Below are positions 1 through 14,029 of a DNA stretch of 64,000 nt, piece after piece. Position 1 is the first letter of the stretch, and each line of letters begins with the position of its first letter. Both the position numbers and the translations under genes were made by a program. Below the pieces are notes generated by a model that was not told the DNA's origin, did not search any database, and worked only from the letters and a program-made list of their open reading frames with translations. The stretch covers positions 1 through 64,000 of the forward strand of contig AJWJ01000019.1 of assembly GCA_000277445.1 (NCBI GenBank). Direction: 5' to 3'. Origin of the DNA: Polysphondylium violaceum. Taxonomy: Eukaryota > Evosea > Eumycetozoa > Dictyosteliales > Dictyosteliaceae.

Positions 1-445
1 TTTTTAAATTTTTTTTTTTTCCAAATTCCCACGCCAGTGAACATTCGATAGAAAAAAAAAAAAAGTTTAATTTTACATTTCTTTATTATCTTTTATAATC
101 TTGCATGATATTTTAAAATATATGATTATATTAGTTTAACTTAGGTTTATTTTTTATGTTTATAATTAATTAATATTATAAACATAATTATTTTCACATC
201 ACACACGCAAAACTTACATTTTTCACACACTCACACCCATACACACTCATCTAAATTCTTTTGAATAGATATTATTGTAATTTTTTATTATCTTCAATAC
301 TCCAAAGTATTACTTTTTCTCACACCACCACCCCCTCCTATATTTCTATATAGAGTAGTGTAGTTATATACTTTATCATCATTTTATATATTGGGTACAC
401 ATTTTATATATAGCTATATACATTAGACATAGATAAACATAAACA
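1..445. promoter_or_regulatory. 5' flank of the VPS13 gene
   Basis: AT-rich spacer with long T and A runs, CA-rich stretches (about 200-250) and TATA-like ATATATA blocks (about 380-420) just before the ATG at 446. I see no coding-like frame. It probably carries the promoter and 5' UTR of VPS13; the start site cannot be placed by eye. Confidence 0.5.
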
Positions 446-3400
446 ATGGTATTTGAGGGATTAGTGTCAGATGTTTTGTCAAGAGTATTGGGAGAATATG
501 TAAAGAATTTGAATAAGGATCAATTAAAGATTGGCATCTTTGGTGGAAATGTATCGTTGACCAATTTAGAGCTCAAAGAGGATGCGCTGGCGAATTTACC
601 GATTAATCTGCCGATTCAGGTGAAAAAGGGGTTTCTGGGCAAATTGGACCTCAAGGTGCCTTGGAAGGATTTGAAATCAAAGCCAGTAATCATCAATATC
701 GATTGCATCTATGCATTGGCAGTGCCCCAAACCCAGTCTTACAAGTATGACGAAGAAGAGGAACAGAAAAAAGAACAGGCATTGAAAAAGAAAAAGGTAG
801 AAAACTATGAATGGTTGAAATCCATCAAAGACGCCGAAGAGAATGAGATTGCTGCTGCCAAAGACGACTCTTTTACCAATCGTCTTGTCACCAAAATCAT
901 TGATAATCTTCAAATTGTTATAAACAAAGTACACATTAGATTTGAAAATAGAAATGAACTTGGTAAAGTAAGTGTCGCCCATACGAGTTTATTTATTATA
1001 AACATTTATTAATTTAATTGACCATCTATCTAGTTATATGCAGTAGGTTTAACATTGGATAAACTTTCAGCTCAATCTACAGATGACAATTGGATGCCAA
1101 CATTTATTGATAGTTCAAAAACACAAATGATTAAAAAATTGGCAGTCATGGATTCATTTGGTTTATATATAGACGAGAATGCAGAGTCTTTGGAAGGCTT
1201 ACCAACCTCTGAGTTTAGTAAAGTATTTACTGAATTAATACCAACTCAAGCTTCCATTTCATTATTAAGAAAATATATTATTAAACCAATTTCTTCACAA
1301 TTAAAGGTATGATGATGTATATGATATATAGATATGAAATATCATTTGATGATATACTAATATTATTATTTAATAGTTAACAATTAACAAGAGTGAATTA
1401 ATTGATAAAGCAATACCAAAAATTTTAGTAGATTGTATATTATCACAAATCACTTGTACTTTATCAGCTCCACAATATCAAACCATCTTGAATATATTGA
1501 ATTTTACAAATGAATTTCTAAGAGACATGAAGTATTTAAAATATAGACCCACAGTTACAGTCAAACAAAATGCAAAGGCTTGGTGGAAATATATTGGTCA
1601 AGCAACCATTGACCAAATCAAACAAAAGCGTTATCAAAAATCATGGGCCTACATGGCAGAGAGAAGAAAGGATAGAATACTTTATATTGCACTCTTTAAG
1701 CGTAGTATTCCTCGTGTTGATTGGCTCACACCGTTAAACAAGAGCGAAAAGTCTCAGTTGGAGCAGTTGGATGAAAAACTCTCGTTTGAAGACATTATTT
1801 TCTTTAGATCACTCGCCTATGCCGAGGTGAAAAAAGAGACCGAGAAAAACAAGATTCGTAAGCAGTTTTTAGAGGAAAAGCGATCAGAGAGAGGTTTCTT
1901 TACCAATTTGTTTAGCACCGCCAAAAAGAAAGAGGACGAGCAATCGGCCCCTATAGTACAGCTCTCAACCGAAGAGAGAGACGAGCTATACAAGACAATC
2001 GAGTATACCGAGGTCGTGCAGTCGGTAGAAGAGCCTCCCGATTGGGTTAAAGTGGTGGCAAATTTGGATGTCAAGGGTTTTGCCCTTCAGTTGGCAGAGA
2101 ATGATATGGTCTTTATCGAGGCCCTCTATTCGGGATTGTCTTTGAAATTTGAACAACGTAACGAGGGTATCAAGTTGCAGGCGGGCATCAAGTTGTTCGA
2201 GGTCTATGATCAATTCACTAAAAAGACTCACTTTCCCAAGATTATTGGTGCCGTTGCGGCCAAGAGCACTGGGTCCTTTGCCTCGGCCATTGTCGACACC
2301 AGACCTCCCGACAAGAGCATCGATTTGTTTGTCGAGTTGAATGTTGATCCCCTCAACGTCATTGTTACCAAGCCCCTCATCCTCAAGGTCGTCGACTTTT
2401 TCCACGACCCCAGCATCGATTTGACCAACATTTCCACGAGGGCCGGTAATCATATCGTCAACTTTACTGAGCGTGCCAAGGTGCAGCTCCAAGACGCCAT
2501 CGACCAACACAAGACCTTGGCCCTCTCTGTCAACATCCAGGCACCAGTCATTGTCGTGCCCGAGAATGTCACTATTGAAAAGTCCAATGTCCTCATAGTG
2601 GATTTGGGTAGTTTTAAAGTACGTTCTGATCTCAGCAACTCGATCAAGGGTAAAGTCGTGGGCGCCACCACCAACGAAGATGATTTCTACGACAAGTTTA
2701 ACGTCTCTTTTGAAGAGATCCAGGTTCTTTTGTCTGACGATATCAAGGGTGTGCTTAACAGCACCGACCAAAAGCGTTTGGATAGCAGATCACATATCGT
2801 TGAAAAGTTTGATATTCAATTAAAGATCTTTTCCTCGATTCAACAAGACAGCGTCACTCTTACCAAGCTCAAGGTCAAGGGTGAGTTACCTAGATTAGAT
2901 TTACAAGTCTCTGATAAAAAGGTCAAACAACTCTTAGCACTTGCCACCGCATTGACAGCCGATTTGCCAAATAGTGGCAGCGCCAACAACGGTAGCACTT
3001 CACCTCAATTGGCAAGTGGAGCATCATCGCCAAAATCACCCTCTACCACCACCAGTCCAACCCAATCACCTCCTCTTAGAGGTGCCAATGGGGCAGCCAA
3101 CAACAATGTCATTGACATCAATGCACCAACCCCTTCTGCCCAACCCAAGCAACAAGAGAATCTCGATATACTCTTGAAACACAAACAACTCGCCTGTGAA
3201 TTTGTCATTCGCTCGATTTCCATCACACTCTCTAATCAACACGGTAATCTTGTAAAGGTACAATTTTGCCATCTCTCTGTACAATATGATCAGAGAACAT
3301 TTGACTCGATCGGTTGCGTCAGTCTTGATTCGTTGGACATTGAAGATTGCTTTACAAAGAACTCATTAAAGAAATTGGCCACCTCTAATCCCAAAGACTT

Positions 3401-6400
3401 GGACAAATCATCCAATCAATCGTCGTTGGTGAAATTGGATTTCAAACAATTTAATCAAAACTCTCCAGAGTATGACAAAAAGGATATGGTTGTCAACATT
3501 GAGTTCCACTCTTTCTACTTGGTATTGAACCCCAGCACCATCAATCAATTGATGGTGTTGTTGAAATCTTTGGAGTCTAGTCAACCAAAACAATCATTAA
3601 ATTCATCAATCCCTAGAGCAGCATCAACTGTTAGAAGAGCATCAGAACCAGCTAATACTAGTGTAAATAGCAATAACAATGCAGTCGTAGCCAATAACAA
3701 TAACCCAACATCGCCAAATACAATTACAACCACGACCACTACAGTTGTAAATACAGGTGGTAATACTAGAAGAAGAATCATTAGAACTCTTAGACAAGTA
3801 CACGTACCAAAGAAAAAGAAACCCACTGAATTTGTTTCACTTAAATTCACAGCTCACATTGAGAGTTTGGGTGTCGCTTTGAATCAAGACAATGATCAAA
3901 TGTTGGGTATTTTCTCTATCAATAATTTTACAACCGATGTCACAATGTTTAAAGACACTAGAATGGCCATCAGTGGTTCATTGGGTAGCATTTTGTTGGA
4001 GGATTGCACTCCATCCTATTCACTCTACAAACAAGTCATTGTACCCATGCATCAGTCTGACAAGATGTTGGAGTTCAAGTATGAAACCTTCCTTCCCAAT
4101 CTCTCCAATTACTCTGGCTATGATAATGCCGTGTCGGCCCATGTCAAGTCGATTGTATTGAATGCCAACATTGCCTTTTTACTTAATCTCCAAAACTACT
4201 TTTTGGGCGGTATGTTGGATCCAATCTTGAACGCAGATAAAGCAGCAGAGGGAGCCCCTATGATTACTAAATCTGCATCGATGGATATGATAACAGATGA
4301 GATAAACACCTCTTATGCTACACCCTCAAGCAAGACTGTTAGTTTGGAACAAGAACAGTTGTTGGAAAGATTAAAGAATCAACAACCAGTCACCGTGACA
4401 AAGATGAAACTTGACATACAGATCGACACCCCAGTGTTTGTCGTGCCCCAGTCGCCCAAATCCAAAAACACCATTCAAATGGAGTTGGGTAAAGTGGTCA
4501 TTAGCAACACCTTTGCCTACCATGACATCAATCAATTGCCCATTGACAACATGACCATTCTCTTGCAAGATACCAATATCAGCATTAACTCTGATCTCAC
4601 CCAATCCAACTTTTTAGAGAAATTAAACATTGAGTTGAATCTCACCAGATTCCTCGTGCCTAACAAAAGTCCCGAGATTGAGGACTTGGTCATTAATCTC
4701 TCTATCACTCACTTTGCCTTTTATTTGGACGAGAATCAATATAAATTCTTTTTGATCATGTCAGACTCGCTGTCCAAAGAGATGGCCAATGCACAAAAGC
4801 AAGTTGAATCTGCCAAAAAGCTCTTGTCCAACAATACCGAGGATAAGGAAAAAATTGCCCTCGACGAGGCGAAAAAGAGACACCAAAAGCAAATTGATAT
4901 GCAATATTTCACAGAGAGCGAAGTCATTAGCAAGATGGGCAAGGCTACAGCCAAGGTCAATGTGTTCCTCAAGTATGTCAGTTTTACCATCACACAAAAG
5001 GGCGAAGATATCGCTCACTTTATCATCAATGGCATCAATGTTGATCTCAAGAATACCGATACCAACAAGATGAGTTTCCAAGTAAACATGAAATCCATTT
5101 CACTCAAGGACTCGAGAAAGGATTCAAGAAATCTCTACAAGGTCCTCTTGGAAAACAAGATCTCACAAGAAGACATTAAACCATTTATTCAATTGGGTTA
5201 TCTTCGTGACAATACATTGGGCGATCAATACATCAACATCACCATCAACGATCCACATCTCTTCCTCTCACCCACTCCCTTGATTATGATTGCAGATTTC
5301 TTTATGAATCCACTCAATGCACACAACTCTGCCATCAAAGAAGAAGAGGATGAATTTGATATAGATGATTTAGAAAGACAATTAAATGATGGTGAAGATT
5401 CAATTATTAATAATAATAATAATACCACAAAAGATTTAGTTGTTAATAATGATAATGGTAAAAGTAATTCTTATGAACAACAGCAACAACAGCAATATGA
5501 TCAATATGATGATAATAATAATATGGAAACTGATTCAACTCAAGAATATTCTAGACATGCAACCATTACATTTAAATTGGATATTAACCCTACAATTACA
5601 ATTGTTGAAAATGAAACTGTTGCACATACAAATTGTTTGAAATTAAAGACCAAGGTTAAAGTTTACTTTAAACGTGATACCAACGCCATTGAATTGTCAG
5701 AGGTAACAGTCAAGGACACAAAGATGAATATCTATAGACCATTGGCAAGTCAAGATCTTGATCGTTCACAAGGTTTACGTAGTATTCAAATCTTGAAATC
5801 TGTAGACAAGATTTACGTTAAATATCTAAAGGAAAACTTTACTTCCATCCAATGGAAACAAGAAATCACAGCTACACTATCACCAGTCAAATTATTCTTT
5901 AGTTATCAAGATGTTAGTTCAGTATTAAAGATTGTCAACAATATTAATCAAGCAATGCAATTACAAAGAGGCAATGGTACCACTAGTGGTAACAATAGTA
6001 CTAACAACACATCGTCACCCAATGATGTCAGTCACATGGCTTCATCAACATCTTCACTCGGTCAATCTACCACCTCTTTGATGAACACCAGCACCAGCAG
6101 TTTTAACAGAGCACCAGGAGGTTTCCCAAACAGTAAAACAGAGGAAGAGTTGTATAGCAATAACGAAAAGCTTAAATTCTCTTGTTCCAATATCAGTATT
6201 TTGTTCATTAATGAATCACCAAACATCTATTTACCCGTTGCCGAGGTGTATCTCACAGAGATAGAATCAAACGTTCAAAATTGGTCTACAGATTTAGAAG
6301 CCAAGACTTCAATGATGATCAAGGGTGACTACTTTAATGAATTCAACATGAAGTTTGAACCATTTATCGAGGATTGGAGTTACAACATTGATTTAAAAAA

Positions 6401-9400
6401 GAGTAGACACGGTAAAATTAGAGCCACCTTTTCTGCCACCAGAGAGATTATGAATCTCAATTTATCCTATTCATTCATTCAATCAGTTCACTCTGCTTTG
6501 ACCATCATGAAAAAGATTGATAGAGAGAATAATCAAAATAATTTAACCTACTCTCCAATTCCAAGTCACAATAACACTACCACCACAACCACCAACAGTG
6601 CACTTAGTAAACACATGAATAGTTCCTTTAGTACTACTATGATGGACGATGACAATGATGGTGAGAATGCCAGTAAATTCAAATCTACAAAAACAGAGTT
6701 TCATTCGCATTGGTTATCCAATCATACTGGCGAGAGATTGAGATACACTATACCAAAGATTTCCAAAGAGCATGTCTATGAATTGATGGCCGACTCTAAA
6801 GTGATTCCATTACCAGTCAAGCAATCCAAGAATAGAGACAGCACCATTGGTGATCACACAAAGATTGATTTAACCCTTCCCAATGGATCAACCATTGAGA
6901 ACCTTTCATTGGATTCTGTTGGATGCACCATCTATCCCATCAGCACCACTGGAAACAACATTGTATGTGATATCAAGTTGTCTGAAGACGGCAGCAAGAC
7001 ATTGTGGATCAAGTCGATGCAACAATTCGAAAACAACACATCCATGGCCTTGGAATTCAAGTTCCAAGAGAATGGCCCCACCTGCAGAATTGAAAAGAAC
7101 TCTAAATTCTCCTTACCACTCTCGGTCTCTCACCAATTTGACAGATTCTGGTTCAAATTGGAAAACTCTCCCTACTGGTCCGAGTTGGTTGATATCAATA
7201 CCATTCACAATGCTTTACCCGATACCACTATGAGCAAGTTGTTCAAGCTCACCACCGCCGACAAGGCCTCATTGTTTGTAGCAATGGTGTATGACCATCG
7301 TGTCGATTGCAAGAGTCTCTATTACAATACATTTAGTATTCATCCTCCCGTTCAAATTGAGAATCTTTTACCCTATCCCTTCAAGTTGAGCATTGCCTCG
7401 TCACCCAATATCCAAAAGGTTGAGATTGGCGTTGGATCAAAGATTGATGTCTACTCTTATGCGCCAGGTACTGCATTGGTTGGCAGTATCGCTGATTTGA
7501 TTCCCGAATTCCCAGAGATCAAACATACATTGATCTCGGGCGACAGCAGCTCTCCATCGATTGCCAAAAACTTTAAACTCTCGCATTGCAATAGAGAGGT
7601 GTTGTTGGACATTGAGCGTGTGGAAACGGTCAAGGGTATCAGACAATTGTCATTCTATTGTCAATACTGGTTGATGAACAACTCTTTGGTTCCCCTTGAA
7701 GTCAAGATTAGCGATCACGAAACCCTCCTCTTGCCTTCAACCCAACCTGCCACCGCAGAGTTTGGTGGCGATCAACCCCATCCCATCCTCTACACATCGG
7801 CCAGTATGAAGATCAAGGTTGCCAACAACAACAGTGCCACCAGCTCTCCATCGTCCATGAGCCACAAGGATGACAAGAAATACACACCATCGTTCCCAAT
7901 CTGCACCATTGGTCACAGTAATGCCATTCAATATTTTGACGGCTTCAAAGCCTACGAGTTTTGCTATCGTGTTGATTTTTGTTCCAACCCCAAGTTTAGT
8001 TTGAGCAAGATTGTCACCTTTACTCCAAGATACGTCTTGTATAACAATCTCCCCTATCCCGTCAACATTGCTCAATATTTTGATGAAAAAGTTAAAAATG
8101 GTAACAACAACAACAGCAACAACAACTCACCAAGTTCATCAAGTTCGTCTTTGCCATCTAGTATTACATTAAAGAGTAATGTCAAATTGTTGGGCGAAAT
8201 GAGATTGGAACCAGGCCAATACAAACCTTTCCATTGGGCCGTTGTAGCAGAGAATAAAAAGATTGCCATTCAGCCCATTACCAACGACCACGATCATTGG
8301 AGATGGTCTGGTGGATTCTTCATTGACTCTGTATGCGACATGGTTGTCAGATGCAGAAATGACGAAAAACCAGAACACTCTTCTATTCTTGCACACATCA
8401 ACGTCAAAGATAAATACGGTACACTCTATGTATCGATGCCATTGGTAACCAAAGATTCTCCACCCTATCTTATTGAAAACGACACCCAATTCCGTATCTC
8501 TGTCTCTCAAAAAGACACTGAATACACAGACTACTTGAATGCTGGCGAGAGAATGATGTATGGTTGGGACGAGCCCAGTGACGACTATTTGTTGCAAATC
8601 GCAGTCGAGGGCAAGCCAGTCAAAAAGAGAATCAAAGCCAACAAGATCAAGGCCACTAAATTCTCTTTTGACAAATTTGAAATCTATGCCACCATTTCTA
8701 TTGAGGGTCCAAGTAGAGTGATTCTCTTTTCCACATCTGACAAGAAATACAAATCCATTAAAGGCTGGACAGAGAATTCCAAACTCGTTTCCTCACAAAA
8801 CCAATCAGAATACAACTTTTATATTAGATTGACAGGCATTGGTTTGTCCATCATTGACAAATCGCCCAAAGAGTTGGCCTACATCTCGCTCACTGATCTC
8901 TTTATTCAAGCTACTCAATCAAACATTGAAAACACATTGGAGGTTAAATTGGCCGAGATGCAAATCGACAATCAATTGGTAAAGACAGAGTTTCCCGTCC
9001 TCTTACACACCACCAAAGTCGGTGCCAACGAACATCAAAAGAATGATTTCCTTCATGTCTCAATTATTAAATCGACAATCAACAACATTGATCACTTTAG
9101 ATATTTCTCTACATTAATTCAAGAGATGACTGTGGAAATTGAAGATCATTGGCTCAAAGAGGTATTGGATTTCATTGAATCACTTCCCAATTTCTCTGAT
9201 GATGGATCTGGTACAAGTAATACTAGTAGCACTGTTTCACAAGGCTCTCCAACCCAAAGTCATCTTGGTGCTTCATTTAGCTCAAGTAAATCATTGGCTT
9301 CATCCACTTCGTCTACAGGCTCAGATTATAAATTAAACAAACTCTGTCCACCAGCTACTCTGGAACCACCCAGCTCAGAAGACTCTCTCAAGATGGTTTA

Positions 9401-10625
9401 CTTTGCTATATTACTCTTGAATCCAATTAAAATTAATCTCACCCTCGCCCTTCAACCAGATGGTTTGTTAAAGAGTAATCACAAGATCCTATCTTCAATT
9501 GAAGGTCTCGGTTTCTCTCTCACCAAACTTGACAGAGCCCCAATCACCCTTCAAGGTCTACTCATGGAACATCCATTCTCTTCAAGAAGTACAATCATTG
9601 AAAAGATAAAGTCCTCTTATATCTCTCAAGTGCTCAGACAATTTTACAATATTCTCGGTTCCATTGATATCCTCGGTAATCCCGTCGGTCTCTTTAGAAA
9701 CTTTGGTACTGGTGTACACGACTTTTTCGTAGAACCTGCCCAAGGTCTCATCAAGAGTCCTGCCGATTTTGGTAAAGGTTTGGCCAAGGGTACTTCCTCA
9801 TTGGTGAAAAACTCTGTCTATGGTACATTCAATACCTTGTCCAAGATCACAGGAACCATTGGTACTGGTGTTGCTAATCTCTCTTTTGATGACCAGTATC
9901 TCCATGAGAGAAAGATCCATCAAGCGCGTAAACCCAAACATATTGGTGAGGGTTTGGCTATGGGTGGCATAGGTCTCGGTCGTGGTTTGTTCCAAGGTAT
10001 CACTGGTATAATCACCAAACCCGTCGAAGGCGCTAAAAAGGGCGGCGTTGGTGGCTTTGCCAAAGGTTTAGTTCAAGGTGTCGTCGGTGTTGCCGTCAAG
10101 CCTGCCACAGCAGTCATTGATCTCACCACAAAGACCACCGAAGGTATTAGAAACACTACCAATCTCCAAAGTCAAGCAGAAAGAGTCAGACCTCCTAGAG
10201 CATTCAACCAAGACAAGGTCCTCAGACCCTATGACCCTTTGGAATCTGAAGGTTGGTTCCTCTTGAAAACCTCGCACAAGGGTAAACATGCAATGGATAA
10301 CTATGTATGGCATCATGTCATCAATTCAGAGTTAACCATCATTCTCTCTGATCAAAGATTACTCATTATCAAAAACAAAAAGAACATTCTCCACAGTTCC
10401 TTTGTCTACCAGATTCCCTATGTAAACATTAAAAATGTCAAAATGGTCCCCGAAGAAGGTATCCTCTTGGAATTAGACCCACCCATGAATCTTGGTCTCT
10501 TGGACAGAGATGTTAAATTTAAAACAATCTATGTTGATAATCCCGCCATCAATATGCTTTTAAATATGAAATTAACTCATGTACTTAGAACCTTTATTCA
10601 AGAACATCCTCATGTATCAAAATAA
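446..10625 (+). CDS. vps13: VPS13-family bridge-like lipid transfer protein, 3 exons
   Basis: Exons 446..967, 1034..1306 and 1377..10625 join in frame to about 3,347 residues, the usual VPS13 size. The N-terminus (MVFEGLVSDVLSRVLGEYV, then the FGGNVSLTNLELKEDAL block) is a textbook chorein_N domain. After the first intron the LYAVGLTLDKLSAQSTDDNW block continues it. Residues about 2230-2600 carry the repeated beta modules of the SHR-BD/VAB region (motifs such as NLLPYPFKL and NNLPYPVNI). The C-terminus has the ATG2_C-like glycine-rich amphipathic segment (about 3030-3170) and a PH-like end. By family knowledge it moves bulk phospholipid at organelle contact sites. Low-complexity Ser/Asn/Thr inserts sit near 2970-3170, 3600-3760 and 5400-5520. 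Dictyostelids have several VPS13 paralogues; which one this is cannot be decided here. Donors gtaagt and gtatga, acceptors ctag and aatag. Confidence 0.95.
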
Positions 10626-11475
10626 TTTAATAAATATATATAACTTTTAAACATAATAATAACTTTCTCTCTGATCAGAATCTTTATTACTATGAATGTT
10701 GTATTTGTGAACTATTTTGGTCTTGAACTATTTTTTTCATTCATAAATTATTTCAAATTAATCCAAAATCATAAACAATACTTTATCTTAAAAAGTTTAC
10801 GACTTTGGATGATATTGAAATCATTCATTACATTAGTATTAAAAGTTTTTGGAGTAGAGCAAGTAATCTCAAAAAGAATATAATGGCAAATATTAAAAAA
10901 AAATTCATTGACCAATAATTTTAATTTTCTTTTTATTTTTTTAGATTGATAAATTTAGATCGAATGTTGATATGCAAGAATGAACTTTCTAGTCATTGGC
11001 AGAAGCTATAGTGGTAAAAGTATTATCAATGATTTCAAAGAGAGTAAATACAGTGTTTGTAAAACAAATGATAATATTTAGAGAAACAATTTCAAGATGG
11101 TATTAAATTTAGTCACCTGAGCATTGCCATCTATTTCATTAAAATTTAGAGAAAAGATTGAATTATGTGCTAAATCAAAGATTACGTTAAAATTAAAAAT
11201 ATCCTCGGACCATAAGATAGTTTTTCCCTTTTATGAAGTTATCTCTTTATCTTAGATTTCGATTTTGTAAAGATTAACACATGTGTTGTCGACGATGTTA
11301 ATTCCATGAAATAAAAAAGTAAAAATTCAGGTTTTGAAAAAAATGCATTTTTTTTGAGTCATTTTTTCAAAAACTCATTTTTTTCAAGATTTTTGTAATA
11401 TAAATTGGATTGAAAAAAAAGATAAAGATCATGTTTATAAAATATTGTTTATCATTACTACTGAATAAATAAATA
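10626..11475. other. VPS13-AIG1 spacer with decayed sequence
   Basis: This 850-bp spacer holds the 3' flank of VPS13, an open frame of 63 codons at 10692..10883 rich in Phe/Leu/Ile with no recognisable domain, and a broken P-loop gene start described separately (10980..11081). The rest (11082-11475) reads as short broken frames and A/T runs. Confidence 0.5.
10980..11081 (+). pseudogene. Decayed P-loop GTPase N-terminus
   Basis: The frame opens with MNFLVIGRSYSGKSIINDF, a Walker A motif (GRSYSGKS) preceded by a hydrophobic beta strand, as at the start of AIG1-type GTPases. It stops after 33 codons and no convincing continuation follows. The intact gene about 400 bp downstream begins MEERTVLLIGKTGNGKSTV, so the simplest reading is a decayed tandem paralogue (inference). 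A chance P-loop is possible but less likely, given correct position, spacing and strand. Confidence 0.45.
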
Positions 11476-12410
11476 ATGGAAGAAAGAACAGTATTGCTCA
11501 TTGGAAAGACTGGTAATGGAAAAAGCACTGTATCAAATGTAATTAGTGGTACCTATGATTTCAAAGAGGGTGAATTTGGGGTAAGCCAAACCAAAGATCA
11601 TTTAAAAAAAGAGTATATCATTGATGGTGTTAAATATATTATTGTGGTAGGTACTGTCTTGATTTTTTAATAAAACTGTCTCACTAATACTCTCTTTTCA
11701 CAAAGGACACAATCGGTATTGGAGACACCAAGTTGACACCTCAACAAGTTCTTTACAAAATTGCAGACGCTTGCTATACAGTCAGGGGTGGACTCAATCA
11801 AGTACTTTTTGTCACTAGTGGTCGTTTTACTCCTGATGAAATGATGTGCTATGAGATCTTGACCAGTGTGATCTTTAATCCCCAAATCGTAAAAAACACC
11901 ACCATCATTCGTACCCGTTTTCCTAAATTTAGAAACCCAGAAGCTTGTCAAACTGATATCAATTTGATGGCCAGTGAAACACCCCAAATGGCATCCGTGG
12001 TTAGGGGCTGCAATAAAATCATCCACGTCAACAATCTAACTGAAGACGAAGACCCAGATCTCATTTCAAGAAAAGACTCGAGAACTAGATTACTCACCCA
12101 TTTGTTTACATGCCGTGATGTCTATCGTCCAAAAGAACTTGATGAATTGAATCACAAGATTGAAAACTATATGACTGAAGCTGAAAAATCTGAAGCCAAA
12201 ATTGCAGAGATTACCAAAATTCTTGAACAAACCAATCAAACCAACAAGGATCTATTGGAAAAATTGGAATCTGATAAAGCTGCCTATGAAAAGTCTCTAG
12301 AAGAGGCCAAAAAAAGAGTTTCCGAAGCTACTGGTGGTGTATTGAGAGAAAAATCACCTGGTATTTGGGAGGTTATTTGTAAATCATTTAGAAGATGTTC
12401 AGTTCAATAA
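11476..12410 (+). CDS. AIG1/GIMAP-like GTPase, 2 exons
   Basis: Exons 11476..11646 and 11706..12410 (59-bp intron, donor gtaggt, acceptor caaag) give 291 residues. G1 is GKTGNGKS near residue 10. The splice reconstitutes G3 as IIVDTIGIGDTKL, which AIG1 proteins show in this form. The TIIRTRFPKF segment (about residue 120) sits where AIG1 proteins carry their G4-region motif. Residues about 225-270 form a Lys/Glu-rich coiled coil. There is no membrane segment or signal peptide, but the tail ends in a basic, Cys-containing stretch (CKSFRRCSVQ) that could be lipid-modified (inference). AIG1 GTPases form nucleotide-dependent scaffolds on membranes or droplets in animals and plants; the amoebal role is not established. 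A decayed relative lies just upstream. Confidence 0.85.
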
Positions 12411-12561
12411 ATATCCTTTAAAAGAAATTTAAATATTAATTACAATTTCTTTTGAAAGCCATCACAATCAATTGTATAAATGATGTCAAAATGATAATAG
12501 AAAGTATTTATTTATTATTTTATTATTATTCAATTGGCATGAGGTGAGTTGTTATAGTTGC

Positions 12562-13767
12562 TTAAGAGTAATTTCCGACCAAGTTGAATGATTGAGTTTG
12601 TGAATTAAAAATACTCTTGTTTTGGTTATTGTTGAATGCAACACAAGTGGAGGTAGAGGTACCTCTGGAAGTGGTACATGTTGGGATATTGGAGCCAACG
12701 GTAACACAAACACGGGAGATTGGGGTAAAGCATACATTAACATGACCATATTCAACACAGGTATCAGTGAGATTACCAGTACTTGTAGTACAAACTACAT
12801 TTCCATCAAGATAGCTTGTGCATGATGTGATGGATTTGTTGGTGTATGTAAAGCATACTTTATCAATAGGGAATGATGGTGTTTCTCCAGAGGATGATGA
12901 ATCAGAGGATGAAGAGGATGAATCAGAGGATGAAGAGGATGAATCAGAGGAGGTGGAGTTGCTTGATGATGAGGAAGATTCAGATGATTGATATGATTCA
13001 GATGAAGTAGAGTTGCTTGATGATGAGGAATCAGAATATGATGATGAAGAGTTGGTGGATGAATCAGAGGATGAATAAGACGATGATGATGCATAAGATG
13101 AGGCATCAGAGGATGATGAGTTGGTAGATGATGATGAATAAGATGAGGCATCAGAGGATGATTCAGAAGATGAATTATTTCTTGGACAAGCAGAGTCACC
13201 TGAAAGTACGACATTATACACGCAAACAGGTTTCTCTATCACATTGACAATTCGGTTTGCTTGACCTGGTGCACAAATAAGTTGGACATTTGTGACTCTG
13301 GTATTACCATTTGAACAAATTTGATTAGTAGCATCAGTGTACACAAGAGTAGCACCTTTTTGAGTGGTGTTGGCCAATGGTTTGAATTGTGGTGATGTCA
13401 ATGTAGCTATAAGAATATAAGGAACCTTGATATTCTCTTGACAAGCAGCAACGGCTACAGAACCATTGAATTTAGAGGCACAAAAAGTACTTTGTGTACA
13501 AACACCTACATGGTATCTATTGGGATCAATGCTCCAGTCTGTGGAATTGTATACCCAGTCTTGTCTAATATTTGTATTTGTTGTTGGTGATTAATAAATG
13601 TTGCGTATATGCCTGTGTGAGGTGATTATAATTACTTACTTTGCAAAGTCACTGAAATCATATAGATCGTCCCCCAATTGATAACGACATTGGTTGGGTA
13701 CGAGGGGTTGTTGAGCATAGACACAACTTAAAAATACAAAAACGGATAAAATAATAACAATCTTCAT
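12562..13767 (-). CDS. Secreted MRH-domain protein with Ser/Glu/Asp linker, 2 exons
   Basis: Exons 13767..13640 and 13564..12562 (75-bp intron, gtaagt...attag) encode 376 residues. A signal peptide (MKIVIILSVFVFLSCVYA) is followed by an MRH-like (mannose-6-phosphate receptor homology) domain of about 170 residues. It has the CRYQLGDDLYDFSDF start, YTDATNQICSNGNTR with the arginine expected of the sugar site, and the VCVYNVVLSGDSACP end. Next comes a linker of about 100 residues, mostly Ser with Asp/Glu and Tyr (nucleotides about 12885-13190), then a Cys/Thr-rich C-terminal module of about 100 residues. No membrane anchor is visible, so it is probably secreted or lumenal. The ligand is unknown; MRH domains usually bind phosphomannosyl or high-mannose glycans. 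Confidence 0.75.
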
Positions 13768-14029
13768 CTTTTATTTTAGGTTTGTGGTTTAGAATAAAGA
13801 AAACCAAATGTTGACATTAGCTATTTAAATCATGAATTGTGATGGATTTTGCCTAAAAAAATTATGCCACCTGACAGTTTAAACACAATTTTGAAAGAAA
13901 AAGCAAATTCCGTCAAAAAAAAAAAGATTTCAAAGAAGTGGTCTTGAATGTCTGGGAAAAATTTGACATCAAAACAATGTTCTTAAAATAACCACCTCTG
14001 CACAAAACCACATACACATCTGTACAGAT

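Noticed and set aside
1986-2771. Long minus-strand open frame (261 codons) opposite VPS13
   Set aside because: It lies wholly opposite a conserved coding exon, has no recognised domain and reflects the codon bias of the sense strand.
10692-10883. 63-codon plus-strand frame after VPS13
   Set aside because: Phe/Leu/Ile-rich sequence in AT-rich DNA, no domain, close to the VPS13 3' end; probably chance or a remnant.
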